Part shown: positions 10,067 to 22,560 of the stretch, in pieces
Layout of the letters: every line of letters begins with the position of its first letter
How positions within the stretch are numbered: position 1 is the first letter of the stretch
From: Ariolimax columbianus
Lineage: Eukaryota > Mollusca > Gastropoda > Stylommatophora > Arionidae
Reading direction: 5' to 3'
Assembly: GCA_036924085.1 (NCBI GenBank)
Contig: JAVGWX010000012.1
Location: 33,496,119 to 33,560,118 of the forward strand
DNA: 64,000 bases
Notes under the pieces: generated by a model
The model's database searches: none
Told to the model about the DNA's origin: nothing
The model's input: only the letters and a program-made list of their open reading frames with translations
Translations under genes and position numbers: made by a program

Positions 10067-10235
10067 CATAATGATCAAGACACCAACTCTCGTCAACGTC
10101 AGGTGTAACATACTGATCAAGACACCACCTCTCGTCAAAGTCAGGTGTAACATAATGATCGAAACACCATCTCTCGTCAAAGTCAGGTGTAACATACTGA
10201 TCAAGACACCACCTATCGTCCTCCGTTGTAATCTT
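10067..10235 (+). repeat. 42-bp minisatellite, about 4 copies
   Basis: Unit includes TGATCAAGACACCACCTCTC and GTCAGGTGTAACATA. It sits at the edge of a SINE family C copy and resembles that family's terminal motif (GTCAGGCACAATATACTGAC). Confidence 0.85.
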
Positions 10236-10360
10236 GTAATCAGGCTGTGTCATAGCAGTCTCACCAACGAGGTGGGGATCGATACTGCAATCCCTATTTT
10301 AGTGAGCTTACTGAGAGCCTCGCATTGCACTAAAGTCAGGAGGGTCCCGATGCACCTTAT
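10235..10360 (+). mobile_element. SINE family C, partial copy
   Basis: GAGGTGGGGATCGATACTGC and CTCGCATTGCACTAAAGTCA match the middle of other family C copies, such as the one at 31945-32105. Confidence 0.55.
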
Positions 10361-12400
10361 CAAGTACGTCTCGAGATGTAACAAGTAAATATTAAAAAAC
10401 TACGTTTTTTCGCACAGGTTTTTTGCCTGCCCAGAATGCTCCAAATTGTGAGAGATACCTGCCACAGTAGTAGAGGATGTATGAAACAGTTTAGCTCTCT
10501 CTGATATGGGGAAATTGATTAAAATAGGAGAAACAGAAGTCTAAGCAAACTGACAACGGCTATGACGGGTTCATTACAATCTTGCATAGAGAGACATGAA
10601 AAAGCTATCAAGAGTTAACTCAACGTGAATAGTTTCCAGCAACAACTAACAACATAATGAGGGTTAGGAGCGAGTCTCTGGCGTGATACAATTAAAGGTA
10701 GGCGTAGAGAAATCTCACGGACTTCTGCTGTCCTACTGCTCTTGCAATACGGCGTTGCAGAGAGGTAGGATGCGTAGATTTCGTGTTATTGCCAAGTGGG
10801 GGGGGGGGTATATGATGTCGTTAGGTGTAACTTCCTGAGAGTGTCAGAGACACTCTCGATCCATCGACGTCGAGGTCCGCCTCTTGCTCACGGATCGGAG
10901 ACCTGCATATGATATGCTCCTGATGCAGGATGGTCATAATGAATTCTGACTAAATGACCAAACTACTTGATTTGTTGAGAGTCAATGTAGGCACTAACTG
11001 GGTATGACCCCACTGTCTGCCTCATTGTGATGTTACGGATTCGGTCACGGATTGTCTTTCCGGTTGCATTTCTCAAAAATCGCGTTTCATGGACCATTGG
11101 TGACAATTCGTTTAGGAGAAGAAAACTCTTACTTCAGAATAACCCGCTGCCGTGCAAGGAGACTGGCTACATACAAACAAACGCTAGAGAGTGGCTAACA
11201 TGAATGAAACGACACGCTGAAAGCGGTTGTCATCAATATTTATCAAAACCTTCTCAGCTCCCTATGGAACACATCACCAACAAATAGATGCCAAGTCATT
11301 AAACCTTGAGTCTATATATTTCTGCAGCCTTTAGTTTCTACAATATAGGTAGTCACATTCCTAACTCTCCTAAACTGCCTCTTCCAACACGCCTGGCAGG
11401 TTACAGTGTTAATGTTCCTTGCTTCATTTTCGGGCTAAGAAAATGCGAAAGTCCTGGACTGAAATGCGTAGATATCGCAGTTTAACCGTAAATTGCAGCA
11501 CAAAGATCTTTCGCTCAGCAGGAACGTCCGAAGATAAAGACATTTTCTCTGTGATATTTCTGACTTACGCCTTTTCTATCTTCTCACTAGGGCTAAAGTT
11601 AACAGCCCTCGCGTGTTTAAACGTACCGGCATTGTTCCACCTTCCTGCCTTTAAAGCCGCCCTAATAGCGGCAAAGACATTGTTCTCCTTAATCTCTCCT
11701 TCGACACTTTTCACCCGGCGATCGGTCATTTCCTTTGCTTAAACAATCCTGAAAAGAAGTCATAGTCCAGTCTCAAAACAGCTGATGTCGTTAGCGCAAA
11801 CAGTCAACATTTGACGAGGATAAAAGTCCCAAAGACTATTTTCATAGAGCAAGCAACCATCGGGCTCAATACGGACATTCGGACAATACCATATTCATTG
11901 GCTTGGCCCCGGAACTTTTCACCAACTAGAAACACCAGACTGTTTAAAATAAGCGACCCTGTCTGTACAATAACCTCTTATATCAAGGAATAGCTCACAG
12001 AATTGTAACTAGAAACAGTATACTGAAAATATGACAAAAGCAAAACTCGCTGTAATTAAGGCCAGAAAAATAAATTCAGACTCACGAAAAAGACAAGAGA
12101 AAGCCAAAGCACCACACGTACAAACACAAAATAATCTCAAAATAAAAAGTTTAAAAAATACGTTCAAAATTTAAAAAATTCAAATATTGAAATTAAAAAA
12201 AGAGCCAAGTTAGCTACAACAAAAAAAAACCATACAACTTACTTGGGATATATCTTTTACTGAAAAAAATGACATTAATATGTAAAATAAATTTAGATAA
12301 GCATTGTTCTTCTACATACAACATGCACTAATTATATTGTAATCATATTGAGTATTATTTATTTGAAACTCTTTTTTTCATAACTGGCATACTGTGACAC
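10361..12400. other. No gene recognised
   Basis: Unique-looking intronic sequence with a G-run at 10798-10808. A weak family A SINE trace lies at about 11440-11530 (GAAATGCGTAGATATCGCAG). From 12000 to 12370 it is strongly AT-rich. Short open frames here (for example 11419-11742) have no recognisable domain. Confidence 0.6.
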
Positions 12401-12850
12401 GTGTGCCAGATTGAAATGTTCTCTCTCTGTGGTCCTCGACTCAAATCTGCCTCAACTGCATATTTCCGTCGCCTGCCCTCCACTGAACGTCTCTTTCCAA
12501 AGTACCTCTGTCTCTGAAGTGAAATGGTCTCATGTGGTGCTCAACTCAAAACTGGCTCACTCTATCACCTGCTCTCCACTGAGCGTCTCTCTCGAAAGTG
12601 TTATCTAATCTCTAAGTCAAGTCTTTTCTCTCCACCGCCTACACTCCACTGAGCGTCTCTTTCCAATATTCTCTCAAGTAATGATCCTCTACTGACATCT
12701 GCCTCACTCTATCGCTTGTGCTCGACTGGGCGTCTCTCTCGAACATGTTCTCATCTAATCGCTGAAGTCAAGTCTTTTTCTCTCCGCCGCCTACACTCCA
12801 CTGTGCGTCTCTTTCGAATCTCTTCGCAAGTAATTGATCCTCACGTCACT
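12400..12850 (+). repeat. Irregular tandem repeat, 5 copies of about 75-95 bp
   Basis: The phrase CCACTGAGCGTCTCTTTCC and close variants recur near 12480, 12573, 12645, 12722 and 12796 with C/T-rich text between them. Confidence 0.7.
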
Positions 12851-13439
12851 ATACACCGGGATTTATATTCGATCTGCCTCCCAGATCATGTGATTTCTAA
12901 AACTGCCCCAGTTTTTGTCCGTCTGCTTGCCATTATCCCCCATCCTATTCGCGTGGTTTCCAGACGACGCGGGTTTGTCGGCGGTAACAAGTCTACGTGT
13001 GTCTAACCACTATCGTTCCAGGTGTAAATACATGACTTGTAACTTGCGTCGGGTTCCGTCGTGGCTCGATTTGGTTGTTCAAATTCTGGCGGGACTGGGT
13101 TCAGCTGCACTGACTCAAATCCCACGAAGAAGAAATAAATAAATGGGTGTCTGTTCCAACATATATATTGTCTCTACAGCTAATATCTGTTATACACGCT
13201 CCTGGCCACTTCCTGGTAATGGTTGTCAAATCAAACTGTATTTTATCCTGTTTTTACACCATGTTCTGTTTCCGGTTCTGATATGTTAGTTGTTTTCGTG
13301 TGTTATTTGTCTCTTAAGAAAATGGTAATGATTACTTCGTTTTGATTTTGTCCTGATGTGACAAGGCAGCCATTACCTACATATGTTTTTATCGACGTTT
13401 GACTTTCAGCACGGCCGCAATTTTCTTTAAACATGCACT
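12851..13439. other. No gene recognised
   Basis: Intronic sequence; a CCCACGAAGAAGAAATAAAT tail at 13120-13140 hints at the end of a small retroposon, otherwise nothing. Confidence 0.5.
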
Positions 13440-13665
13440 GTAAAAGCAGTGGTAGAGTACTTGCTTTTCATGGCAAAGGTACGGCGTTCAACTCCCGCTA
13501 ACAACCTTCTCCAGTCGACCCAGCTGTAAAGAGTTAACTTGCTGACGGATGGAGAGTGAAAATGGCAGCGTGGAAAGGAACTGGGCAACCTGACTCACCA
13601 AGCTGTGGCTTAGTATAATGAAGTCTCTAACCCTTCACCCTCGACGGCACTGTCGACAGTGAGAT
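13440..13665 (+). mobile_element. tRNA-headed SINE
   Basis: An A-box-like AGCAGTGGTAGAGTA and B-box-like GCGTTCAACTCCCG are followed by AGTCGACCCAGCTGTAAA, the core seen in the other tRNA-headed SINEs of this window. It is a SINE and not a tRNA gene, as the cloverleaf pairing is not convincing and the core follows directly. Confidence 0.65.
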
Positions 13666-14100
13666 TACCTTTACATTCTTACCTTTTTTCACATTAAAAT
13701 TTGTCAAATCCTTGAGCATTTGCAGCTAAGAATGAAAGTTCCTGCAACGTTTATTGCCACGCCCCATTTCTGCTCCCATACACATTACGTCATGAAGGCG
13801 ACCTGCCATGATTCTGTCTCTTGTTTTTCTATCAAATAACATCATACGGTCTCGAAAACAATATTTACGATAAATTAAACGTTTAGCAGATATAGACACG
13901 TGAACTTTGGAGGGAAAACAACAAACAGTGAAACATGTTCTCTACGCCTGCTGGTTCTGTGAGAGGAGCAGAGTGACAACATGATCCTGTCCAACTCTGA
14001 ATCGGGTAAACTGTGGACACCCTGAGACAATTATGAGTGAAATGGATGTGGTCATTTTTGCAAATTGTATGGTGGATGACAAGAGAGAAATAAAATAGAC
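13666..14100. other. No gene recognised
   Basis: Intronic sequence with no repeat or domain that I can place. Confidence 0.5.
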
Positions 14101-14107
14101 TGCAACG

Positions 14108-14490
14108 TTTATTAGAGAAGTAGGTGCGACTATTTTAGGAGACACTGCAGGGTAGCGATAGATGCCTGAGACAGATCGTCAAGTTTATTTGGGAAGTAGG
14201 TGCGACTATTTGGGGAGATTCCGCAGGCTAGCGTTAGATGCCTGATACAGATCGTCAAGTTTATTTGGGAAGTAGGTGCGACTATTTTAGAAGACACCGC
14301 AGGCTAGCGTTAGATGCCTGAGACAGATCGTCAAGTTTATTTGGGAAGTAGGTGCGACTATTTTAGAAGACACCGCAGGCTAGCCTTAGATGCCTGAGAC
14401 AGATCGTCAAGTTTATTTGGGAAGTAGGTGCGACTATTTTGGGAAACACTGCAGGGTAGCCTGAGTCAGATCGTCAAGTTTCTGAGGGAA
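14108..14490 (+). repeat. 76-bp minisatellite, about 5 copies
   Basis: GTAGGTGCGACTATTTTAG recurs at 14120, 14196, 14272 and on, with ATGCCTGAGACAGATCGTCA in each unit. Confidence 0.9.
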
Positions 14491-14629
14491 ATAGATGTCA
14501 TTCTTCGAGAGATAGTCTGCATGGTGACAAGAGACTCGTGGGGTAAACCGTCAAGTTTATGACGAAAATTGGTGTGGTTATTTAAGAGCAAACGACGGAG
14601 ACGAAGAATAATCCGAAGACTGACTACAC

Positions 14630-15092
14630 TTCAAAGAGAAAACACTGTCAAGTACGTATTGCTGACTACTGCCACTAGACATTCTAGACAAAGAGAAAAC
14701 ACTGTCAAGTACGTATTGCTGACTACTGCCACTAGACATTCTAGACAAAGAGAAAACACTGTCAAGTACGTATTGCTGACTACTGCCACTAGACATTCTA
14801 GACAAAGAGAAAACACTGTCAAGTACGTATTGCTGACTACTGCCACTAGACATTCTAGACAAAGAGAAAACACTGTCAAGTACGTATTGCTGACTACTGC
14901 CACTAGACATTCTAGACAAAGAGAAAACACTGTCAAGTACGTATTTCTGACTACTGCCACTAGACATTCTAGACAAAGAGAAAACACCTTCAAGTACGTA
15001 TTGCTGACTACTGCCACTAGACATTCTAGACAAAGAGAAAACACCTTCAAGTACGTATTGCTGACTACTGCCACTAGACATTCTAGACAAGC
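14630..15092 (+). repeat. 57-bp minisatellite, 8 copies
   Basis: Unit holds CAAAGAGAAAACACTGTCAA, GTACGTATTGCTGACTACTG and CCACTAGACATTCTAGA. Since 57 is divisible by three, frames of about 170 codons stay open on both strands; they are a by-product. The last copies share ACACCTTCAAG in place of ACACTGTCAAG. Confidence 0.95.
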
Positions 15093-15189
15093 GTAACGAG
15101 GTCTTTCATCAATATTCTTATTGCTCTGTTTCTTCTTCTGCTGCTCCGTCTCCTCCTTCTTTTAAAACTATTCTATGTCGTTACATGTG

Positions 15190-15578
15190 GTTGCACAATG
15201 TGCAACCAGCGGCGTATCCTGGGCATCCGATGGCATGACTACATCCGCAACGTGGAGGTAGGTTTCTGCTTAAACAGGCCTCCACCCAATCTCAGGAACA
15301 CTTGATCGGCGCCGAGTTTCTTTGTTCGGTCATGTTGTACGGCTGGATCAGGAAATCTCTGCCCACAAGATACTACACAAGTCGTTCCTCAGCGCCAAAA
15401 GTCTTTCCCCGACAAAGCGCAGAAGAGGCCGTTCCCGCATAGTATGGCTCCAGCAAGTCGCAACCTCCTCCTCTATCCTGGGCGAGGCCTGGAATCACAC
15501 CACAGCTGTGGGTCATGGATGTGATCGACCGACAAAGCGGGCCTCAGACGCCTAAGCGAAGATTATTATTATTATTTT
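15190..15578 (+). mobile_element. 3' end of a LINE (RTE-like), tail (ATT)n
   Basis: Broken frames read RRILGIRWHDYIRNVEV, then SLFGHVVRLDQEIS, KRRRGRSRIVWLQQV and GEAWNHTTAVGHGCDRPTKR, the C-terminal region after the RT domain of such LINEs. It ends in GATTATTATTATTATTTT, a simple-repeat tail as made by target-primed reverse transcription. Confidence 0.75.
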
Positions 15579-16754
15579 GTTCCACTTCTTCGTCATATTC
15601 TTCTGCGTTTTTTTCCTCACGTTATTATTCTAACTATTGGCCTGTTTCCTATTTTTCTTTTCTTCTTTTTTTCTCTCTTTTTCTAATCTTGTTCTTATTC
15701 CTTTTGCTCTCTTTCTTTACATTTCGCTCCATAAGATGTACACGGCCACAGCTGCACACAATTAGGTTGCTCCTAAATTCATGCACCACAATCGTTAGTC
15801 ATATTTAACCACCTGCAAGGAGTACAGTAACATTATTTTTCTTCCTAAGAGGAAAAGAAAGCCGCATAGATAAATTTAGATTTCCTGAATTTGGCTTTTA
15901 AAAAGCCAAGCTGGCAGTCGGTGACTAATACCATTTTGCTCACTTAACATTATTTGGTCTTGAGAAACCAACGCAGCCATTGTGTATCAACTCCCGTCTT
16001 TTGAAGTCGTTAGACAGCGCAGTGATCCGGGCATGCGCCGAATTCTCTCAGACAGCCATTTTGTTCCGGTAATTAATTGAGTCAACATAGCGGTCGAGTG
16101 GAATTTCTTATGAAAAAACATGACTGTTTGATGAGAGACGAAAATTCTATGACCTCGACTTTAGAGTGAAAGGAGTTGCAACTTCACAGCTTTTGTTACT
16201 GGTTTGGGCGTAAAATTGTCGAATTCCTTAAGAAAAAAATTTCACGAACTTAACTGTGTGTGTGTGCAGTTGAGCAGTGGCGTGGCAATGGGAGGTGGCT
16301 GAACTAGACGGTGTAGAAGCAAGTATCAAAACATCGTGTCGTTTCTCTGCAAACGTATGTGTCGCTTTAAAGTTCCCGAACATCCGTGTACTATCGGAAC
16401 AAGAAATGGAAGCACAGAATAGTAACACTGTAACCTGCTAGACATGGCGGCATGGAATCCTGCTATTTAAACAAGCAGGTGTATGCCTGTTGCCAGGTAG
16501 CCGAAGGCTACCCCTCGTAAGTTCTCTTCAATATTACCTCCTGCAACATACTAACCTAGTGGAATGTAGATATGAATATGGATAGGAAATTCATTATTGT
16601 TCGGCAAACTCATTTCCATTTTTAACTGCCAACGGTACTTTTACGTGTACAACGTTTATATGTGGGACCTCCTTATTGCCGTCTCGATAGGATTAAGGCC
16701 GTTATCACCCGATTTGAGACCAGTGGAAATTGTTTGTTGTTGTTGTTATTTAGC
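15579..16754. other. No gene recognised
   Basis: C/T-rich then mixed sequence; 16228-16428 has an open minus frame without any family resemblance. Nothing supported. Confidence 0.5.
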
Positions 16755-16995
16755 GTTCGTCTAATTTATCTATTCCCCAAGGCGGGGTGCGTTGCACTGG
16801 AGTTTTCATTTTGCGCCTGTCGGCCCAATGCATCCGACTTCAGCATGCATTTTATGTAAGGGTCTGCTTCCTCCTGCATTTTCTAAGGGTTTGCTTCTCC
16901 GGGGTAACGGCCGGTGCTGTGATGGGGATCAAACCAGGCACCATTGGTTGTGAGCCGTGTCACTTAACCACTAGCCCACGCTGTCCCCAGTGGTC
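16755..16995 (-). mobile_element. SINE family B copy (tRNA-headed)
   Basis: On the minus strand: GGGCTAGTGGTTAAGTGACA (A-box-like), GGTTTGATCCCCATCACAGC (B-box-like), GAAGTCGGATGCATTGGGCC and the end CGCCTTGGGGAAT. Matches the copies at 30520 and 58594. Confidence 0.85.
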
Positions 16996-17394
16996 ATTTG
17001 AAACTTGAAAGTTTCGAACAGCCTTTATTCTTGCTTGAGTTCGTTTCTTGAGCTGCGAGCGATTGAACTCCCTGTTCTTTCATGCGGTAAGAGGCGAATA
17101 AAAATAATTGGTCATGGTCGCCAGCAATTCCATCAATTAGAAACTAAAGCACGAAAATGCGAAAAGAAAACCTCTACACCACATGAGGAGCGACTTAATC
17201 GTCATACTAAGGAGGGTTGCGTCTGGGGCCTGCTTCCCATCATGTTGAAACTATCAGCTACAGAAAGTAAAGTCAGTTCCATTGCATACGCTGCTTTCCT
17301 GGATGAAGTGTTGTTAGCTTCAATGCAATTAGGCCTCGTCTTTTTAAGAGGCGGGGTTGTCAGTTTTCTTTTCTCGCTGCCTTTCGTTTCCTAA
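16996..17394. other. No gene recognised
   Basis: An open frame (17005-17394) is present but has no domain, conserved motif or splice context. Nothing called. Confidence 0.5.
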
Positions 17395-17520
17395 CAGCAA
17401 GCCAGATACCCATTTACATCTGGGTCGACTGGGTCGTGTTGGCGACTGGCATTGAACCCCCGTACTATTATGTGAATAGAAAGGGTTGTTCGGGTACAAG
17501 AGGACCGACTAGTTCAATAG
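17395..17520 (-). mobile_element. tRNA-headed SINE, head and core
   Basis: Minus strand shows GGGGTTCAATGCCAGTCGCC (B-box-like) and CAGTCGACCCAGATGTAAAT then GGGTATCTGGC, the shared core. Confidence 0.65.
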
Positions 17521-17549
17521 AATGACTATTTTTTATTTTTTATTTTCTT

Positions 17550-17745
17550 CTTGCTCGTCCTCAGACTTCGATTTCAGTGATTCTAACAAAGGCAGCAGTC
17601 AACTCAAGGCTCTGAGCACTTCCATAAGTTCATTGTGTGCTACTCTTTTCACTACTATATGATGGACAGGACTGCAACACGTGTTCCGCTATCATGGCCA
17701 CTGTGCCACAAGTACAAAAGCCCGTAGTGTAAATCTTGAACTTAT
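17550..17745 (+). repeat. Interspersed repeat family G, copy 1
   Basis: AGGCAGCAGTCAACTCAAGG, CTCTGAGCACTTCCATAAGT and GATGGACAGGACTGCAACAC recur in the same order on the minus strand at 22360-22560 and, shorter, at 26150-26300. About 190 bp; class unknown. Confidence 0.65.
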
Positions 17746-18661
17746 TACGCCCTTGTCCGTTCTCTTTGGACCAGCTCGGCCTGCAAAAACGGTGTGCGGA
17801 AAAATTTTTTTTTTTTTGTGAACGGAGTCACTCCTGACAGCCATTTTTTACTGCTGAGTACGTCCTCCATATATACACAATATTTTGCCGGTTAAAGTAT
17901 CGTGTGTTCGATTACAAATGGATTTTGAACAGTTTTAATTTTGTATACGCCGTTTGGAGCAAGCCGACTTTTTGCGAAAGGGAAAGTAGGTTGTTGAGAA
18001 AGATTTTTATCGCGTAGATCTGTTTATTTTGTTTGTTTAAATGAAAGAACTACGTTTGAATTGGAAACTAACAGCTGTGGCGATATTGTAAACACAGTAT
18101 CGATACGTTGTTGTGGTTTCCATGGTTTTCTATCGAAGCGACTAGGCCTAGTGGTCGAGTCCAAATTTTTCCCGAGATTTTCATAAATTTTCAACTTTAT
18201 CTTTTTAAATCTCAAAAACTAACAAACATACAACAAAAACAATAACACCCACATGTTCGTTATGCTATTGTGTATCTACACACCAGAAAATCATATTTAT
18301 TGACAAACAAACATAAAAGTTACAAATTTTGAAAGACGACTACCACAGCGACTAATTAAGAAAATTAATTAGGTCAAATTTTTTCCAAAAATAATGTGGA
18401 GTGCGTAAGGTTAAGACGACGTCTCAGTCGATAGTGTTTTATGCGTAGCCGGAAGATTTGCACCCGATCTCGCCTATAGAGTTGATTGTAGGCGCCATTT
18501 TATGTATGGCCAGAGTGTGCATTTTCCATTTTGATCTGTACGTAGCCCTAATAATTGCATTTATCTTGTCATATGTTGTTGTTGTGCACAGACATTCATG
18601 TAAGGAGTTGCATTTTAAGACTTGCTATTGCGAAATTAGTTACAATAATAACTTTAGATGT
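17746..18661. other. No gene recognised
   Basis: AT-rich intronic sequence. Short frames at 18024-18215 and 18458-18703 lack support. Confidence 0.5.
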
Positions 18662-18832
18662 GTTTTGCTGCCGAAGAAGGATGTGTCGGACCAAAAGGTG
18701 TAAATATCGCAGTCAAGTTGTAAACTAGCGACACAACGCATTCCGTTCTCCGGACTATATCCTGCTACTTGCAAAGCCCTGTTCAGCGATTGGTAGCGTG
18801 AGAATGAGAATAAACGCAAAAGAAAAAGAAGA
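18662..18832 (+). mobile_element. SINE family A, 3' half
   Basis: Starts GAAGGATGTGTCGGACCAAA and runs through AACTAGCGACACAACGCATT to GAGAATAAACGCAAAAGAAA. The 5' half is missing. Confidence 0.8.
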
Positions 18833-19690
18833 ACCAGGTGTGTTTTATTTCTTAGTTTCTTACTAAAGGAAATTTAGTCACAAAACTGACATTTCCATTC
18901 ACGTGTGCCGTTAAGCAGTGTTTTAAGCTGAAATGTCGTCTCCTGTGACCAACTGTGTTTTGTCGCTTGTTGTAAGCTGGTATTGTTCTATGATTTCCAG
19001 AATGCCATCTATAAATTTGTAATGTCGTCTTCCTTGTAACCGGATTTTCTTGCGTTATATGCGCTCAGTATTAGTTGATCGTGTATTCTCAAGATATTTA
19101 TGCCATCTTTTCTTATTTTGTCTCTACGGCTGATAATGGTGACTTTCATCAGATATTTTTTGAATGATGTAATTTTCCCTTCCTGTGCCTTTGAAAGGTC
19201 ATATTGCATAGCACATATAACATCAAATATCAAATATAACACAGCGTAATTCAATCTGTGAGAACATTCATTATACGATATAAACCCCTACTGAAAGTTT
19301 ATTAAAATATGCAACCTCTAAAGAAAGGTTCATAGCCAAAAAAATCTGCGAACAGGCAAGTACAGACCCGGGCACCATTTGTTTAACTTAGGAGCGAATA
19401 CACAAACATTTGTCCGTGTAGAACAGACACATGCTGACTCCATGAGAGGAGAATAGTGACGGCTTGGCTCTCGTCAATCCATTCGTAAGATAAATAGTTT
19501 GGCGATGAGTGTTGCAACTGGCCTAACGTTATTAAAGAAAATGATTGTGATTATTTGAGGGCAATTGACAATAATGATGATGATAAAGAAGAAGAAAAGA
19601 ATAGAAGAATATGAAGAAAAAAAACAAATAATAGTAAAAATGCAACATAAATCAGGCAGATGGTATATGACAGATGAAGAGGAAAACAAG
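18833..19690. other. No gene recognised
   Basis: Mixed to AT-rich sequence up to an A/G-rich run at 19580-19690 that leads into the next array. Confidence 0.5.
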
Positions 19691-19693
19691 AAG

Positions 19694-20097
19694 GTGTGTT
19701 TGACAGATAATATTGAGAATGGACAGGAAACCACCAAGATGTGTTTGACAGATAATATTGAGAATGGACAGGAAACCACCAAGATGTGTTTGACAGATAA
19801 TATTGAGAATGGACAGGAAACCACCAAGATGTGTTTGACAGATAATATTGAGAATGGACAGGAAACCACCAAGATGTGTTTGACAGATAATATTGAGAAT
19901 GGACAGGAAACCACCAAGATGTGTTTGACAGATAATATTGAGAATGGACAGGGAAACCCCCAAGATGTGTTTGACAGATAATATTGAGAATGGACAGGAA
20001 ACCACCAAGATGTGTTTGACAGATAATATTGAGAATGGACAGGGAAACCCCCAAGATGTGTTTGACAGATAATATTGAGATGGACAGGGAAACCCCC
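19694..20097 (+). repeat. 45-bp minisatellite, about 9 copies
   Basis: Unit GTGTTTGACAGATAATATTG plus AGAATGGACAGGAAACCACCAAGAT split across 45 bases. A late variant has GGGAAACCCCCAAGAT. Open frames on both strands are by-products. Despite the same period it is unrelated in sequence to the mariner satellite. Confidence 0.95.
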
Positions 20098-20249
20098 AAT
20101 TTGTAGAACAATTATTTCAAACTTTCAGTCCACGAAACCGAAACTGCTTACAACGACACACGACTTCAACGGCGTTTTATAATGCGGTAAGGGATAATAG
20201 AGGTTGGACAAGAGTGTAAGTCCCTATATAATATATCCCATCCGAGGGC

Positions 20250-20530
20250 TCAGGATCAAGCTATCTGGAGACAGTCCGTTGGAGAGGCATAGTGGCTGCT
20301 GAAACTCGTAGAGGTCTTCTGGCTACAGAGAAAACAGAAAGACTGGAGAGATCAATGAACAGCCAGGCAAGCCAGCCTCCTCAGTGTGGTTGGGCGATCT
20401 GTGGAAGGGACTGTCACTCGTGGATCGGCCTTTACAGCCATAGCAGACATTTTCGAAATACAGGAGACAGAGCTGGACAAAACTTACAGGGCGCTACCCG
20501 CATGGTCTATAGAGACTGAGACGCCTTTGG
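20250..20530 (+). mobile_element. 3' end of an RTE-like LINE
   Basis: The frame reads WRGIVAAETRRG, then CGWAICGRDCHSWIGLYSHS, resembling the small zinc-finger-like C-terminus (C..CGR.C.SRIGLYSH.R) found after the RT of RTE-type elements. About 90 residues remain. Confidence 0.65.
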
Positions 20531-21265
20531 GACTATAATATATAAGAAGTCATCTACATTTCTCCAAAGCAGAAACATGGTTTAATTAAATTGAAACATC
20601 AAAAGAATTGGAATGTAAAACACAGAAAGGCTGTACATAAACCTGAATAGCACATGAAACCGAAATGTAAGTCTCATCCCGTTATTCACATCGGACAGAT
20701 TTTCAACGGAACGTTATCCAATTTTGTAATCTATGGCGGATACCAGCCCACGCACTTTTTTCGCGGATGGTTCCATTTAACTAAGCTTTTTTTGGAGTGA
20801 CAATTGACAAACTAAAAATGTTGTTAATCTTGCCGGAAGCAGACCGCTCTATATATGTTCCTACTGGCACCTGTCGCTGTAACACTATTATATTAAGGAT
20901 TATTTAACTCTTACTAGTGACGTTCGAAATCATACGAGTAGATTCTTCATGGGATACAATTCAACTTAACAACTGTAACTAGGTCTGCATCCCGATATAG
21001 GTTTAAGACACATAATATTTTGAAGAAGAACTGGTTATTTGGAGTTTAATGAGATTACTCGAACAATTACATCGTCTAAAAACATTTTTGACAAACGTTT
21101 GAATTGGCTACTTCACACAAATTTTAAGTTTGACATTAAATACAACAATTGTCTGGTGAAAATAGATGTGCTAAATAACTATAACGATCATCATCAATGA
21201 AATCACTCTCGGACTGCATTTTCCCCTTTTCTGTGGTAGTCGAGTAGTTTTAAAGGCTGAGAACT
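20531..21265. other. No gene recognised
   Basis: AT-rich intronic sequence; nothing supported. Confidence 0.5.
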
Positions 21266-21269
21266 ACAG

Positions 21270-21500
21270 GCCAACGCCACTACAGACAACTTCGCCACTA
21301 CAGGCCGCTTCGTCACTACAGACCGCTTCGTCACCACAGGCCGCTTCACCACAGGCCGCTTCACCACTACAGACCGCTTTGCCACTACAGGCTGCTTCGT
21401 CACTACAGACCGCTTCGCCACTACAGACCGCCTCACCACTACAGACCGCCTCACCACTACAGACCGCCTCACCATTACAGACCTCTTCACCACTGCTCTC
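21270..21500 (+). repeat. Short-period minisatellite (15-18 bp), about 13 copies
   Basis: Unit CACTACAGACCGCTTCGC with variants CACCACAGGCCGCTTCAC. Open minus-strand frames of (V)VKRSV are by-products. Confidence 0.85.
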
Positions 21501-21741
21501 GCCACGTCGTGTGCTGGCTATGTTTATTTGACCCCCAACAGAAAAACAACTTACAACTTCACAGAGAATCGATCCGCTGTCCTCCTTGTCCATAGGCAGG
21601 CATTGAAACCATTTCGCAACACGCACCACGATGACCATCAACACGATACAATAATATCACACAGTGAGATGATGCACCAACGACCTCCGAGATTACGGTG
21701 GAAAATAAAGAAAGAAGAAGGAACACCAGTTTCACTGTTGT

Positions 21742-22204
21742 CCAGACGGCAGTACATTAACTTTGTCGACGCGAAGGTCCTCTGTGGGGTTTGAGACCTC
21801 AGATGAAGAAACTATAGCCCACAAGACAATTACAAGACGGCAGTATATTAACTTTGTCGACGCGAAGGTCCTCTGTGTGAATTGAGACCTCAGCTGAAGA
21901 AACTATAGCCCACAAGACAATTACAAGACGGCAGTATATTAACTTTGTCGACGCGAAGGTCCTCTGTGGGGTTTGAGACCTCAGATGAAGAAACTATAGC
22001 CCACAAGACAATTACAAGACGGCAGTATATTAACTTTGTCGACGCGAAGGTCCTCTGTGTGAATTGAGACCTCAGCTGAAGAAACTATAGCCCACAAGAC
22101 AATTACAAGACGGCAGTACATTAACTTTGTCCACGCGAAGGTCTTCTGTAGGGTTTGAGACCTCAGATGAAGAAACTATAGCCCACAAGACAATTACAAG
22201 ACAA
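21742..22204 (+). repeat. 91-bp satellite with alternating variants, 5 copies
   Basis: Unit contains GACGGCAGTATATTAACTTT, GTCGACGCGAAGGTCCTCTG and CTATAGCCCACAAGACAATT. Copies alternate between type 1 (GGGGTTTGAGACCTCAGATG) and type 2 (TGTGAATTGAGACCTCAGCT), in order 1-2-1-2-1, so the real unit is a 182-bp dimer. Confidence 0.9.
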
Positions 22205-22359
22205 CGCTGTTGATGCCCACCGTAACCAAATCCCATGAGATCAGAATAAGGACATCCTACAAATTCAAACATCAGTCAGTGGCCTCACAATTGAACAAGC
22301 GTATCATGTTCTGCAAAAGCGAACTGCTGCAGTGAGTATCTTCTTCCTCTTCTGCTTCG

Positions 22360-22560
22360 TTCTTTCTACCGAACTCTGTGCCTGCGGCACAGTCCCCATG
22401 AAGGCAGAACATATTTTGCAGTCCCGTCCACTGTATACCCACAAAAGAAGTAGCATTTGGCAACAGCCAGTGTCCTTCCGCGAGAAGCTGTATGGAAGTG
22501 TACAGAGCCTTCCGTTAACTGCTGCCTTCGTTAGCGTCATTGCAGTTGAGGTCTGAAGAC
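22360..22560 (-). repeat. Interspersed repeat family G, copy 2
   Basis: Minus strand carries AAGGCAGCAGTTAACGGAAG, GCTCTGTACACTTCCATACA and AGTGGACGGGACTGCAA, colinear with 17550-17745. It adjoins a family A SINE in the same orientation. Confidence 0.6.

Noticed and set aside
14569..15096. Open frames of about 170 codons on both strands
   Set aside because: They are the 57-bp array read in frame; a period divisible by three keeps many frames open. No unique N- or C-terminus.
19551..20111. Long repeat proteins on both strands
   Set aside because: By-product of the 45-bp array; two strands open at once, no start context or splice sites.
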